A stretch of DNA of 64,000 nt from NCBI RefSeq assembly GCF_901538265.1, contig NZ_LR593886.1, positions 9,445,738 to 9,509,737 of the forward strand, read 5' to 3'. Under the pieces are notes generated by a model, which was given only the letters and a program-made list of their open reading frames with translations, did not search any database and was not told the origin of the DNA. Shown here one piece after another: positions 49,103 to 57,602 of this stretch (position 1 is its first letter; each line of letters starts with the position of its first letter). The position numbers and the translations under genes are program-made. This stretch comes from Gemmata massiliana (GTDB lineage: Bacteria > Planctomycetota > Planctomycetia > Gemmatales > Gemmataceae).

Positions 49103-49223
49103 GCAGATTGGCCACAAAAAGGCACAAAAGGCACAAAAGAAGACCAAATGCAAAGAGCTGAATTACGACTTCTCTCAGCTCTGTTCTCTGGTTTTCCTTT
49201 GTGCCTTTTTGTGGCCAATCTGC
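49103..49223. repeat. Long inverted repeat between the HEPN-like and dps genes
   Basis: The left arm 49103-49130 starts GCAGATTGGCCACAAAAAGG; the right arm 49197-49223 is its inverted complement (CTTTGTGCCTTTTTGTGGCC and on). A smaller pair AGAGCTGA.../...TCTCAGCTCT lies inside. It separates the convergent genes ending at 49034 and 49250 and may also terminate transcription. Confidence 0.85.
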
Positions 49224-49249
49224 CTTCGATCCTAATCTCCGGCAGTCAC

Positions 49250-49762
49250 CTAGCCCTGCAAGTGCGATTCGAGGAAGTAGAGCGACTGATCGAGGTCGCG
49301 TGACACCTGCGTGAACAGGTCGGACGTTCCCTTGTCACCCAGTTCGTCCGCGGTGTCGATCGCTTCACGGGTCGTTTTGCCGAGCGCCGCGAACCGTTCG
49401 GCCAGCGCCGCGACGACGTCCAGCCCCTTGTGTGTGCCGGACGGGAACTCCGGGACGCGGCTCGACGACGCGGCCTGTCGCGTGGTGCCCAGCGCGACCC
49501 CACCCAGGGCCGTTGCACGTTCCGCGATTTCGTCGATGTGCTCTTCCAGCCCTTCCGCGAGTTCGTCGAATAACTTGTGCAGCGCGATGAAGTCCGCTCC
49601 CTTCACGTTCCAGTGCGCGAACTTGGTTTGCGACATCAGGTCGAACGTGTCCGCGAGGTGCTGGTTCAGCAGCGAAATGGACTTCGTCCGGGTTTCGGCC
49701 GCGAGGTCATTGCGTGTGAAGAAAGTCGTACCCGATTCGGCCTTCTTGGTGGTGGTGCTCAT
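49250..49762 (-). CDS. dps: Dps-type DNA-protecting ferritin-like protein
   Basis: A 170-residue Dps. The ferroxidase residues lie in FAHWNVKGADFIALHKLFDE, then EHIDEIAERATALGG, matching the shared HWxxxGxxFxxLHxxxDE pattern of the family. The C-terminal helix is DKGTSDLFTQVSRDLDQSLY. Dps forms a 12-subunit shell that stores iron and shields DNA in starvation and oxidative stress. The start ATG 49762 follows AAGGAGA; the frame open to 49828 is not used. N-terminal STTTKKAES is a short basic tail that could touch DNA. Confidence 0.93.
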   Translation of the reverse strand: MSTTTKKAESGTTFFTRNDLAAETRTKSISLLNQHLADTFDLMSQTKFAHWNVKGADFIALHKLFDELAEGLEEHIDEIAERATALGGVALGTTRQAASSSRVPEFPSGTHKGLDVVAALAERFAALGKTTREAIDTADELGDKGTSDLFTQVSRDLDQSLYFLESHLQG

Positions 49763-49893
49763 GTTCGTCTCCTTCGGTGGCGAGTGTCCGTCCCCTAGCA
49801 CGGGAGTGTACCCGATGTGAGACGGCACCTAACGCACTTTTCGACCGATAGAGAGCAACGGGCGTGCCGATACATTCCGCCGGCCGCGCTACT

Positions 49894-50799
49894 TCACTTC
49901 TGTGGGCTCAGCACCACGGCCGGAGCTACCGGCGTGGGGGTGAACTGGAACGGGATCACCGGCACCTCACTGATAATGGACGGCTTGGACGCGCCCGGGA
50001 TCGGAAGCGGAGGAAGGTCGCCCGGTGCCGGCGCCGGCGGGGTCAGTGTGCCCGGCAGTGCGGGCACGGGCAGCGGCTCGGTGCGCGGGACCGGTGGCGT
50101 CGGCACCGGCAGCAGGTCCGAAGCCGAGGGCACCGGGAGCGGAGCGAGTTTCGTGTCGGGCACGGACGGACTGAACGGCTTGATGACCGGCACTTCTGGT
50201 TTCGGCAACGGCGGAGGCGCTTGCGTCGGAGTTTCTACCGCCCCGGAATCGAGCGTGTCGAACTTGCCCGTGCCACTCGAAACCGGGTGCGGTTGCGGGG
50301 CCGGTGTCGATTTCGACCACGCTGGTGGGACGTAGGGAACGGACGGCGTGATCGGCGTCGGGCGGACCGGTTCAGCGGGTACGGTGACTACCGAGGCCGG
50401 CTGAACGACGTTCACGCCCGCGACCTCACCGCCGTACTGGAAGCCGAGGTAGTAGTCGCGGATCAAGACAGTGTCTTCACCGGGGCCGACGGTCCTACTG
50501 CGCACGAGGCTGGCCGGTGATACGATCGGTGGCTGCGCGCCCGCACCGCGATCGAGGTACGCCGTGTACCCGTCCAGGAACCCGTCGCGGAACTCGTTAC
50601 TGAAGACGCGATCGGAGTGGCGCGCACCAACCGCCAGCCACGCGGCGCGAGCGTCGCGGCGCTGCTCGCGCTCGATCCCGAGGCGCGTCCGACTCGGTGC
50701 GGGGTCGTCCGACACCCGGTTCGCGACGTGACGAAGCGCTCCGCACCCGGCGAGCGCTGGGACGAGTAGCCCCGCCCACGCGATCGACTTCCACCCCAT
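49894..50799 (-). CDS. Pro-rich lipoprotein
   Basis: About 301 residues. MGWKSIAWAGLLVPALAGCG is a signal with LAGC lipobox. A helical region (SRTRLGIEREQRRDARAAWL, then EFRDGFLDGYTAYLDRGAG) precedes a long Pro/Val/Ser-rich tail (PVPTPPVPRTEPLPVPALPG) with no known domain. The tail could span or decorate the envelope. The ATG at 50799 is preferred over the frame start at 50883 because it begins the signal peptide. Function unknown. Confidence 0.6.
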   Translation of the reverse strand: MGWKSIAWAGLLVPALAGCGALRHVANRVSDDPAPSRTRLGIEREQRRDARAAWLAVGARHSDRVFSNEFRDGFLDGYTAYLDRGAGAQPPIVSPASLVRSRTVGPGEDTVLIRDYYLGFQYGGEVAGVNVVQPASVVTVPAEPVRPTPITPSVPYVPPAWSKSTPAPQPHPVSSGTGKFDTLDSGAVETPTQAPPPLPKPEVPVIKPFSPSVPDTKLAPLPVPSASDLLPVPTPPVPRTEPLPVPALPGTLTPPAPAPGDLPPLPIPGASKPSIISEVPVIPFQFTPTPVAPAVVLSPQK

Positions 50800-51168
50800 G
50801 ACAACCTCGCCCGCGGGAGTTCCAACTCGGAGAAATCGAGTGTCGAATCCGTGACCCGGCGTGCCGCTCGATCCCGATTTCACCCGTTTTGGGTGAACTT
50901 GGTCTAGATCGGCCGAACATACCGGCCGTGTTCAGCAGTTGGGCGAAATTCCGCGCCTGCGCCAGTTGCGCGGTTCGCGTCATGTGCCAGATTTAACACA
51001 GTGAGTGTGGCGGCGCCGGTTGGCGCGGCGGGCGAGTACAAGATGTCCCGCAACTCGGCTTGATTCGCTGCCCGCCGATCTTGTCGCGGTCGATGAGTGC
51101 GACACCGGTTCGATTCGCGGTCACGGTCGAGCCGCCCTATTCCCTCCCAAGCTCAAGGAGTCTGCATC
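50800..51168. other. Divergent promoter region
   Basis: About 370 bases without a credible gene between the Pro-rich lipoprotein and the histone-like gene. A small hairpin GGCCGAACATACCGGCC lies near 50920. AAGGAG at 51155-51160 is the ribosome-binding site of the histone-like gene. No promoter hexamers could be fixed. Confidence 0.35.
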
Positions 51169-51507
51169 GTGGCAAAGTCAGCAAAGGCCCCTGCAAAGAA
51201 GCCGGCCGTGAAGAAGGCCGCAGCCAAGAAGCCCGCGCCGAAGGCCGCAGCCAAGAAGCCCGCGCCGAAGGCGGTGAAGAAGGCCGCCCCCAAGACGGCC
51301 GCCGTTAAGAAGGTCGCCCCCAAGACGGCCGCTAAGAAAGTCGCCCCGAAGACGGCCACCGTGAAGAAGGCCGCTCCCAAGAAGGCTGCTCCGGCCGCGA
51401 GCAAGGTCACCAAGAAGAAGCCCGCCCCTAAGAAGGCTCCGGCCCCGGCGCCCGTGGCGACCCCGGAACCGGCGCCCGCGGCGGAACCGGCTGCACCGCC
51501 TGCGTAA
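51169..51507 (+). CDS. Histone H1-like Lys/Ala/Pro-rich DNA-binding protein
   Basis: About 112 residues starting at GTG 51169 with AAGGAG eight bases upstream. The sequence is degenerate repeats of AAKKPAPKAA/KKVAPKTAA type, like the tails of eukaryotic histone H1 and of bacterial AlgP, ending in a Pro/Ala tail (PAPAPVATPEPAPAAEPAAP). It has almost no acidic residues in the repeat part and is likely a nonspecific DNA or RNA binder. An HU protein with a similar but shorter tail is at 32180-32527. Confidence 0.75.
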   Translation: MAKSAKAPAKKPAVKKAAAKKPAPKAAAKKPAPKAVKKAAPKTAAVKKVAPKTAAKKVAPKTATVKKAAPKKAAPAASKVTKKKPAPKKAPAPAPVATPEPAPAAEPAAPPA

Positions 51508-51588
51508 GTTCGCGGAACAGTGGGTACGCTTCGGACAGGGTGAGCTTCGGCTCACCCTTTTTCGTTGGTTGTGGGTGTAGAGGCGGGA

Positions 51589-52146
51589 TCACACCGGCGG
51601 CTCGTCGATCGAGGTGTCATCGGACACAGAGGGGGGCTTCAGCCCGGGGGCGCGGGCGTTCAACTTCTGCTGCCGGTACACGGCCAAATCGCGCTGCAAT
51701 TTCACTTCGTGATCGGCCTTCAGCTCCTTGTATCGCGCCATCCAGTATTTCCGCGTGGCCCAGAAGTCGACCACCGCGAGACACACGGCGACGAACACCA
51801 ACCCCATCACACCGATCCAGTAGAAGCCGACGATCCGCGTGAACTGGCGGTCCTCGTCGGTGCGCGGATCGGGTTCGGTATCGGGCGCGGCCCCGACCTT
51901 CCGCTCGGGGATCGCGTCCATCCGCGCGTCCATACCCGACACGTAATAGTTCGCGATTAACACGCCCAGAAGGGCGAGCAACCCGGACGTGGCCACGCGG
52001 CGCCGGGCCTGTCCGCGCCGGTACGCGCGGTCCTCGTCGGGGAGAAAGGGTTCGTCCGCTAGCGCGCGGAGCGCTTTGCGCTGGCGGGCAATCATGACCG
52101 AGCCGACCAGCACCAGAACCGCCGCGAGTATCAGGCCGTAAACCAC
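51589..52146 (-). CDS. Small multi-span membrane protein
   Basis: A 185-residue protein with three hydrophobic spans: MVYGLILAAVLVLVGSVMIA, TSGLLALLGVLIANYYVSG and RIVGFYWIGVMGLVFVAVCL. The cytoplasmic parts are charged (RRGQARRRV; KADHEVKLQRDL). No known domain was recognised. The start codon is GTG 52146, preceded by AGGTG. It stands between the histone-like gene and the PQQ-propeller gene on the opposite strand from the former. Confidence 0.6.
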   Translation of the reverse strand: MVYGLILAAVLVLVGSVMIARQRKALRALADEPFLPDEDRAYRRGQARRRVATSGLLALLGVLIANYYVSGMDARMDAIPERKVGAAPDTEPDPRTDEDRQFTRIVGFYWIGVMGLVFVAVCLAVVDFWATRKYWMARYKELKADHEVKLQRDLAVYRQQKLNARAPGLKPPSVSDDTSIDEPPV

Positions 52147-52235
52147 GGGGCACCTGGGACGTATGGGGCGGAGTTTTGGGTCCGCGGCCTTGGCACATTA
52201 GCGGACCGCACCGAACCCGGTCCGCCCTAATAAAG

Positions 52236-53456
52236 TCACTTCTTCCCGTTCAGGTCGAAGCAGAACAGTTCCTTCTCGTCGCGGAGGTACAGCTTACCGT
52301 CCACGAGAGCCGGATGCGCCCACGTGGTGCCACATACATTCGAGCGCGCGAGTTCCTTGAACTCTTTCGGGTTCGCCTCGAACAGCGACAGGAACCCGTT
52401 GTCGTCGAGCATGAGGAGCGTTTCCTTCCCCGCGGGGCCGCACCGCAGGATCGCCGCGTGGTACTTGCCGACGTTCTTCTTCTCCCACGCGACCTTGCCC
52501 GTCTTCAGCTCGACGCACCGCAGGGTGATGCTCGCGTTCGTCAGCGAGGCCATGCCGTTCACCATGTAAAGGTAATCGCCGACCACAACCGGAGTCGAGA
52601 AGTAACAGGTGAGCGCCTTGTTCTCCCACGCTTTCTCGGCCTTGTTGTCGGTCACCTTGACCGTGATGCTCCCGGCCGTCACAGAACTGGCGAAGATCAG
52701 CCCGCCAGCGGAGAGCGGCGTGGTAGAGGACTCGTTCAGCTTGTCCCTGAATGGGACTTCCCAGAGCGGCTTGCCGTCCAACCCCACCCCGCGGACGTGC
52801 GAACCGGTCAGCGCGACGATCTGCTCGTTGATAACGGTCGGCGAGGCATAGCTCGACGGGTCGTCAGTGGCCTTCCACGCGGTCTTGCCGGTCTTCGCAT
52901 CGAGCGCAACGATCCCAGCGCCCTTTCCGCCCACGAGCGCAATCACTTTATCTCCAGCGACCAGCGGAGACGCGGACGTGCCGAAGAACAGGTTCTTCGC
53001 GCCGAACTCCTTGAGCGCGTCCACCTTCCAATCGGTTTCTCCGGTTTTCGCGTCCCAGGACGCGAGGATTCCGGTCCCGCCGTAGGTGAAGACCTTATCA
53101 CCGCTCACCGACGGCGTGCCGCGCGGCCCGTTCCCGAACAGCGGCTTGAACTCCGGGCGATCGTAGCTCTTCTCCCACTTCAGATCGCCGGTCTTCGCAT
53201 CGAACGCGGCCAGCGCGTCGGCGTTCTTGCCCTTCGGCTGGTAGAAGGCGTACACGACCCCGCCGGCAACAACGGGCGAGCTGTGCGCCTCGCCGACCGG
53301 CTTCGTCCACACGGGCTTGAGGGTGCCCTCCCACGGCGCGACCGGTTCGGTCGTACTGTTGTCACGATTCAGCCCGAGGAACTGCGGCCAGTCGGCCGCG
53401 CTCAGCGAGAGCGCGGGCACGAAAGCGAGCGCTAAAGCAGCGAGGAAGCGGGACAT
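52236..53456 (-). CDS. Exported PQQ-like beta-propeller protein
   Basis: A 406-residue protein with a signal peptide (MSRFLAALALAFVPALSLSA). It starts ADWPQFLGLNRDNST, the usual planctomycete PQQ-propeller entry, followed by repeated blades such as ALAAFDAKTGDLKWEKSYD, GIVALDAKTGKTAWKATDD and LRCVELKTGKVAWEKKNVG. These resemble BamB and quinoprotein dehydrogenases. No PQQ-binding Asp/Trp residues were seen, so it may be a binding scaffold rather than an enzyme. It is 26 bp downstream of the YkgJ gene on the same strand. Confidence 0.88.
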   Translation of the reverse strand: MSRFLAALALAFVPALSLSAADWPQFLGLNRDNSTTEPVAPWEGTLKPVWTKPVGEAHSSPVVAGGVVYAFYQPKGKNADALAAFDAKTGDLKWEKSYDRPEFKPLFGNGPRGTPSVSGDKVFTYGGTGILASWDAKTGETDWKVDALKEFGAKNLFFGTSASPLVAGDKVIALVGGKGAGIVALDAKTGKTAWKATDDPSSYASPTVINEQIVALTGSHVRGVGLDGKPLWEVPFRDKLNESSTTPLSAGGLIFASSVTAGSITVKVTDNKAEKAWENKALTCYFSTPVVVGDYLYMVNGMASLTNASITLRCVELKTGKVAWEKKNVGKYHAAILRCGPAGKETLLMLDDNGFLSLFEANPKEFKELARSNVCGTTWAHPALVDGKLYLRDEKELFCFDLNGKK

Positions 53457-53482
53457 GCGGACCTCCTGGCGACCCGGAGGCG

Positions 53483-53977
53483 TCAGCCCCCGGAGTGATT
53501 GACGACGGGCAGCGGCACCCGTGTCACGGGCGGTGTCATGCTATCGCCTGCCCGATCGTTTGGCCCCGCCTTACGGGGGCCGTTCAGGAAGTGGTGGAGG
53601 GGTGCGTAGTGCCAGCCCGTGTCGTGCGCGTCGGCGATCCGCTTCAACTTCGTGAGAGCCTCTTCCGTGATCTCCGTCATGCGCGCCTCGTACCCCGGAT
53701 CGCAGAAGTAGATCCGGCACCCGAGCGGGCGCGCGTCGCGCATGGTGCACAGCCCCTCGACCTGGAACGGGCACCCGTCGCGCGAAACGGGTTGCTCGTA
53801 GTGGGGCGCGTGCGCGAGAAGGATCTCCGCCTCGAACGCGCTAATGAAGAGCGTGTGCCCGTACTCGGTGAACCGGCAGCACCGCCCGGACGCATCGCAC
53901 CGCGGTCGGGCCTGTGCAATGGCCGCGTCCACGTCGGCGTACACCGCGAGCACTTCCGTTCGCACCTTGTCAGTCAT
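53483..53977 (-). CDS. YkgJ-family cysteine-cluster protein
   Basis: A 164-residue protein. The Cys pattern RCDASGRCCRF near residue 26, then GCPFQVEGLCTMRDARPLGC and RIYFC fits the YkgJ family, which is thought to bind an Fe-S cluster or zinc. No export signal. It is 26 bp upstream of the PQQ-propeller gene and probably shares its transcript. A second YkgJ-type protein is at 55808-56242. Confidence 0.8.
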   Translation of the reverse strand: MTDKVRTEVLAVYADVDAAIAQARPRCDASGRCCRFTEYGHTLFISAFEAEILLAHAPHYEQPVSRDGCPFQVEGLCTMRDARPLGCRIYFCDPGYEARMTEITEEALTKLKRIADAHDTGWHYAPLHHFLNGPRKAGPNDRAGDSMTPPVTRVPLPVVNHSGG

Positions 53978-54147
53978 CGGAACAGTTCCAGTCGTGGGTC
54001 AAAATCCGGAGCGGGAACGCGGGTCTTATCTCATCAGGGAGCCGTCACAGGTAATGTGCGACCTCATTTATGAGCACAATCACGCAACTTGTGGTCAAAT
54101 TCGCAAGTCGTTTCTCAAAGCACCGGTGCTGATTTTAACGAAAAATC

Positions 54148-54176
54148 TTGACGGAAATTTACACTTCGTTCATGAT
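54148..54176 (+). promoter_or_regulatory. Candidate promoter of the second DUF1559 gene
   Basis: TTGACG at 54148-54153 and CATGAT at 54171-54176, with a 17-base spacer, resemble a sigma-70 promoter in an AT-rich stretch. It would give a leader of about 60 bases before ATG 54246. The -10 is a weak match. Confidence 0.35.
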
Positions 54177-54245
54177 GAATTCCCTGCTTGTTTCATGTTC
54201 GCCCCTAATCCCGTGTGTCTCTCTCATTTTTCGTCGGAGTCTGTC

Positions 54246-55238
54246 ATGCCTCTCTCCCTCTCCCGTGGCACCCGCTCGCGCGGGTTCACACTCATTGAAT
54301 TGTTGGTGGTGATCGCCATTATTGCGATCCTCATCGGTCTGCTACTCCCAGCCGTCCAGAAGGTCCGCGAAGCCGCGGCCCGGGCGCAGAGCCAGAACAA
54401 CATCAAGCAAACGCTCCTCGCGTGCCACAACGGGCACGACACCACGAGCTACCTGCCGCCGGTCGTGTCGTTCTGGTGGAGCAACCCGACCAACTTCACG
54501 TACTCCAACAGCGACGCAACGTTCTACTTCTCCCTGCTCCCGTATTACGAGCAGGGCGCGATCTCCGCGGGCATCTCGAACTGGGGCGGCTCCGGTTTGG
54601 GTCAGGTCGGCAGCACCGGCAAAGCGGCGATGAGCTTCCCGATCAAGATCCTGACGGCCCCGAACGACCCGAGCGGCGGGGACGGCATCTTCGCCCGCGG
54701 GTTCAACGCGGACTGGATGTGGGATCCGGCGAAGAGCGCGGGCGGCGTGGACGTGGCCCTGTGCAGCTACGCCTGTAACTTCCAGGTATTTGGGCGCCCG
54801 GGCCAGAACGCCAACGACCCGTGGGACTGGCAGAATACGGCCGGTAAGAGCACACTCCAGGGTATCTCCGACGGTACCTCGAACACCATCTTCGTCGCCG
54901 AGAAGCGGAAGGCGTGCGGCCCGGCCGGGACACCGAACAACTCGAACACGTTCGGCACCGCGTGGGGGCACCCGGCCGACGACCGGTACTGGCCGACCTT
55001 CGCCCGCATCCCGGTCAGCACGGGCGTGCCGGTCGATCAGCGCCAGTTCCCGGTCCCACAGTTCGCCCCGACGAACGCGAACTGCGACAACTACCGCGCC
55101 CACGGCATGTCCTCGGGCGTGATTATGGTCGGGCTCGGCGACGGGAGCGTGCGCGGGGTCTCGTCGAGCATCACGCAAGCGACCTGGAGCCAAGCCGTCC
55201 AGCCGCGCGACGGCAGCGTACTGAGCAGCAACTGGTAA
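54246..55238 (+). CDS. DUF1559 type IV pilin-like protein (second copy)
   Basis: A 330-residue DUF1559 protein. The N terminus RGFTLIELLVVIAIIAILIG then LLLPAVQKVREAAAR carries a canonical Gly before the mature Phe. The globular domain has YYEQGAISAGISNWGGSG, ISDGTSNTIFVAEKRKACG and GVIMVGLGDGSVRGV near the end. The upstream frame back to 53844 is not coding; ATG 54246 is used. It is followed by a terminator-like hairpin at 55257-55296 and a lipoprotein gene, the same order as at 44079. Confidence 0.95.
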   Translation: MPLSLSRGTRSRGFTLIELLVVIAIIAILIGLLLPAVQKVREAAARAQSQNNIKQTLLACHNGHDTTSYLPPVVSFWWSNPTNFTYSNSDATFYFSLLPYYEQGAISAGISNWGGSGLGQVGSTGKAAMSFPIKILTAPNDPSGGDGIFARGFNADWMWDPAKSAGGVDVALCSYACNFQVFGRPGQNANDPWDWQNTAGKSTLQGISDGTSNTIFVAEKRKACGPAGTPNNSNTFGTAWGHPADDRYWPTFARIPVSTGVPVDQRQFPVPQFAPTNANCDNYRAHGMSSGVIMVGLGDGSVRGVSSSITQATWSQAVQPRDGSVLSSNW

Positions 55239-55256
55239 CCTACCCGCCCGTGAGAC

Positions 55257-55296
55257 CGGCCCCGCGCTCCCGAGCGCCGGGGCCGCTCGCTTTTTC
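55257..55296 (+). terminator. Terminator-like hairpin after the second DUF1559 gene
   Basis: CGGCCCCG(C) from 55257 pairs with CGGGGCCG ending at about 55285, with inner GCGCTC/GAGCGC extending the stem. CTCGCTTTTT follows. It lies between the DUF1559 stop and the lipoprotein start. Confidence 0.85.
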
Positions 55297-55330
55297 ACAC
55301 CCTCTCCACCCCGCAAGCGGACGTCTAAGA

Positions 55331-55762
55331 ATGCGCCGGACAGCCTCATTATTCCTGGGTATCGCAACGGTCACACTGGCCGCACTCGGGTGCTCGTCGA
55401 AGTCGGAAACGAAAGAAACCGTCGTCACCGGTTCGGTCCTTCTCGACGGCGAAAAACTGACGATGGGCGAAGTGTACTTTGAAGCCGAAGACGGCAAAGC
55501 GAGCGCACGCGGGGAGATCGCCCCGGACGGCACGTACCGGATGCCGTCCGCTCCGCTGGGCAAGGTCAAAGCCGCCGTGCGCACCGCGAACTACGCCCGG
55601 TTCGCGCGCCCGGCGTCGAAAGACGGTAAGGCAATTACCGTGGGCGGGCGCGACGGTACCTACACGGCGGTACCGAAGAAGTACGAAGACATCGCGACGT
55701 CCGGCCTCAGCTACACGGTGGCCGCGGACTCGGTGATCGAAATCAAGATCTCCAAGAAATAG
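55331..55762 (+). CDS. Lipoprotein with carboxypeptidase-regulatory-like beta domain
   Basis: A 143-residue protein. MRRTASLFLGIATVTLAALG followed by C gives a lipobox. The mature part TVVTGSVLLDGEKLTMGEVY, then GEIAPDGTYRMPSAPLGKV looks like the transthyretin-like carboxypeptidase regulatory domain that planctomycetes attach to DUF1559 loci. The end is SVIEIKISKK. It probably sits in the envelope, possibly with the DUF1559 product. It begins about 35 bases after the hairpin at 55257-55296. Confidence 0.8.
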   Translation: MRRTASLFLGIATVTLAALGCSSKSETKETVVTGSVLLDGEKLTMGEVYFEAEDGKASARGEIAPDGTYRMPSAPLGKVKAAVRTANYARFARPASKDGKAITVGGRDGTYTAVPKKYEDIATSGLSYTVAADSVIEIKISKK

Positions 55763-55807
55763 CCGCACGCAGCAATTCGCGACCGATCGGCCCGCCGACC
55801 GGTCGCC

Positions 55808-56242
55808 TCACATCCGGATGACCTTCAGCCGCCGGGAAATCTCCTCGACCGGGATCACCTCGCCGCGTCCCGACCCGGGGCAGATTTCGCAGGTGCGTTT
55901 CCAGTCTTCGGGCGTTGCCAGATTGCTGTCCCAGAACGGCCACGTGCGACACTGCGCCGGGCGCACGCGGTACACGGTGCAGCCCTTCTTGCGGTCGAAG
56001 AACACGCAGTCGCCGTTGGTCTTCTCGCGGATCGTCCGGCGCCCGCGGGCTTTACGAGTGTGCAGGTCGCGCACTTCCTCAATCGGTTGCCCCAGAAACT
56101 CGGCGAGCGCCGCGAGTTCCTCGTCCGTTATCCACACGAAGCCGGGCGCACCGGTGCAGCAGTCCCCGCACTGGGTACACTCGAACGCCAGACCCTCGGC
56201 GAACCAGGGTTCGGGCGTGCGATTCTGCTTCGCGTCACTCAC
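55808..56242 (-). CDS. YkgJ-family cysteine-cluster protein (second copy)
   Basis: A 144-residue protein starting at GTG 56242, supported by CTGGAG upstream; the frame to 56299 lacks such a site. FECTQCGDCCTGAPGFVWIT is the CxxCxxCC motif; later Cys are in GDCVFFDRKKGCTVY, then RPAQCRTWPFW and CEICPG. The pattern fits Fe-S or zinc-binding YkgJ proteins. It converges on the DUF1559-associated lipoprotein and is divergent from fabH. Confidence 0.82.
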   Translation of the reverse strand: MSDAKQNRTPEPWFAEGLAFECTQCGDCCTGAPGFVWITDEELAALAEFLGQPIEEVRDLHTRKARGRRTIREKTNGDCVFFDRKKGCTVYRVRPAQCRTWPFWDSNLATPEDWKRTCEICPGSGRGEVIPVEEISRRLKVIRM

Positions 56243-56391
56243 GTTTATTCTCCAGAAATCAATGAAGCTGATGATACCGCGCGTGTCGGGAGTTACCAAC
56301 TGCCGCGGGAGCTTCGGCGCCTGGCGATCTGACCAAAACTCGCTATACTTAAACAGGAATTTTGTCTGTCCGCGCCCTCCGTGGTTCCGCG

Positions 56392-57393
56392 ATGACGCAA
56401 CTACTTGGTGTAGCTCTCCGCGGGACGGGTAGCTCGTTGCCCGCGCGCATCGTCCCGAACGAAGAGTTCACCGACGTTCTGAACCTGGACACGTCGGACG
56501 AATGGATTCGGAGCCGGACCGGAATTCGCGAGCGCCGGTTCGCGGGTTTGGGCGAAACGTCCGCCACACTGGGAACCGCCGCGGCGCGCCTGGCGGTCGA
56601 GTCCGCCGGGCTGACGCCCGAAGACATTGATCTCATCATCTGTGCGACCGTAACACCAGACCTGATGTCGCCCTCCACGGCCACTCTCATTCAGGCCGGA
56701 CTCGGGTGCCGGCACATTCCGGCGTTCGACTTGTCCGCCGCGTGCTCGGGGTTCCTCTACGCACTGTCGGTCGGAGCGCAGTTCATTCGAACCGGTGCGG
56801 CGAAGCACGCGCTCGTGATCGGGGCCGAGGTGCTCTCGCGCATCCTGGATTTCACCGACCGCAACTCGTGCATCCTGTTCGGCGACGGGGCCGGGGCCGT
56901 GGTACTTAGCGGCACCCCGGTGCTGAACGCGGGCGTCCGCACGATCCGGCTCTATTCCGACGGCTCGCGCCAGGAACTGATCCAGGTGCCCAGCCGCGTG
57001 ACGCCGAACCCGCCGCCCGGTCCGCCGCAACTCCAGCGCCTCGACCACATGCGGTTGAGCGGGCGCGAGGTGTTCCGGTTCGCGGTCACGCGGATGGTGG
57101 AACTGATCGAGCAAGCGGAAACGGACCTGCGCGAACTCGGGCTGAACGGGATCGACGCGCTGATCCCGCACCAGGTGAACCAGCGGATCATCGATTCGGC
57201 ACTGGAGACGACCGGGTTCCCGCGGCACAAGGTCATGGTGAATTTGGACAAGTACGGGAACACGTCTGCCGCGAGCGTGCCAATTGCTCTCGACGAAGCA
57301 CTCCGCACCGGGCGCTGTAAGCCCGGCGACACGGTGCTGCTCGTCGCGTTCGGCGGCGGCCTGACGTGGAGCAGCGCGATCATCACGCTGTGA
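56392..57393 (+). CDS. fabH: 3-oxoacyl-ACP synthase III
   Basis: A 333-residue condensing enzyme. Catalytic Cys is in FDLSAACSGFLYALSVGAQF near residue 114, His in ALIPHQVNQRIIDSAL and Asn in YGNTSAASVPIALDEAL; GLTWSSAIITL closes the fold. FabH condenses acetyl-CoA with malonyl-ACP to start fatty acid synthesis. The ATG 56392 is preferred; a TTG at 56362 is possible. Spacing from the divergent YkgJ gene is about 150 bp. No other fab gene is adjacent, so this may be an extra copy or a housekeeping gene moved from its operon. Confidence 0.92.
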   Translation: MTQLLGVALRGTGSSLPARIVPNEEFTDVLNLDTSDEWIRSRTGIRERRFAGLGETSATLGTAAARLAVESAGLTPEDIDLIICATVTPDLMSPSTATLIQAGLGCRHIPAFDLSAACSGFLYALSVGAQFIRTGAAKHALVIGAEVLSRILDFTDRNSCILFGDGAGAVVLSGTPVLNAGVRTIRLYSDGSRQELIQVPSRVTPNPPPGPPQLQRLDHMRLSGREVFRFAVTRMVELIEQAETDLRELGLNGIDALIPHQVNQRIIDSALETTGFPRHKVMVNLDKYGNTSAASVPIALDEALRTGRCKPGDTVLLVAFGGGLTWSSAIITL

Positions 57394-57602
57394 GTCGGCT
57401 TGGGCGCGATAAAGTGCCGCCTCGCACTCATTTTTGTATCACATTTTGCTTCTCGCGCGGCACGGGCGCTGCACTTTTCGGGTTACGGCAAGTATCCTCT
57501 TGCCCCCGCGCGGTCGTGTCCGCATCCTGTTAGCACCGGTGCCGCCGGTCGGGTCTCCCCGCCACCGCTCCGAGGGTCCACCGCCCTTCGCGGAGGTCGC
57601 GA

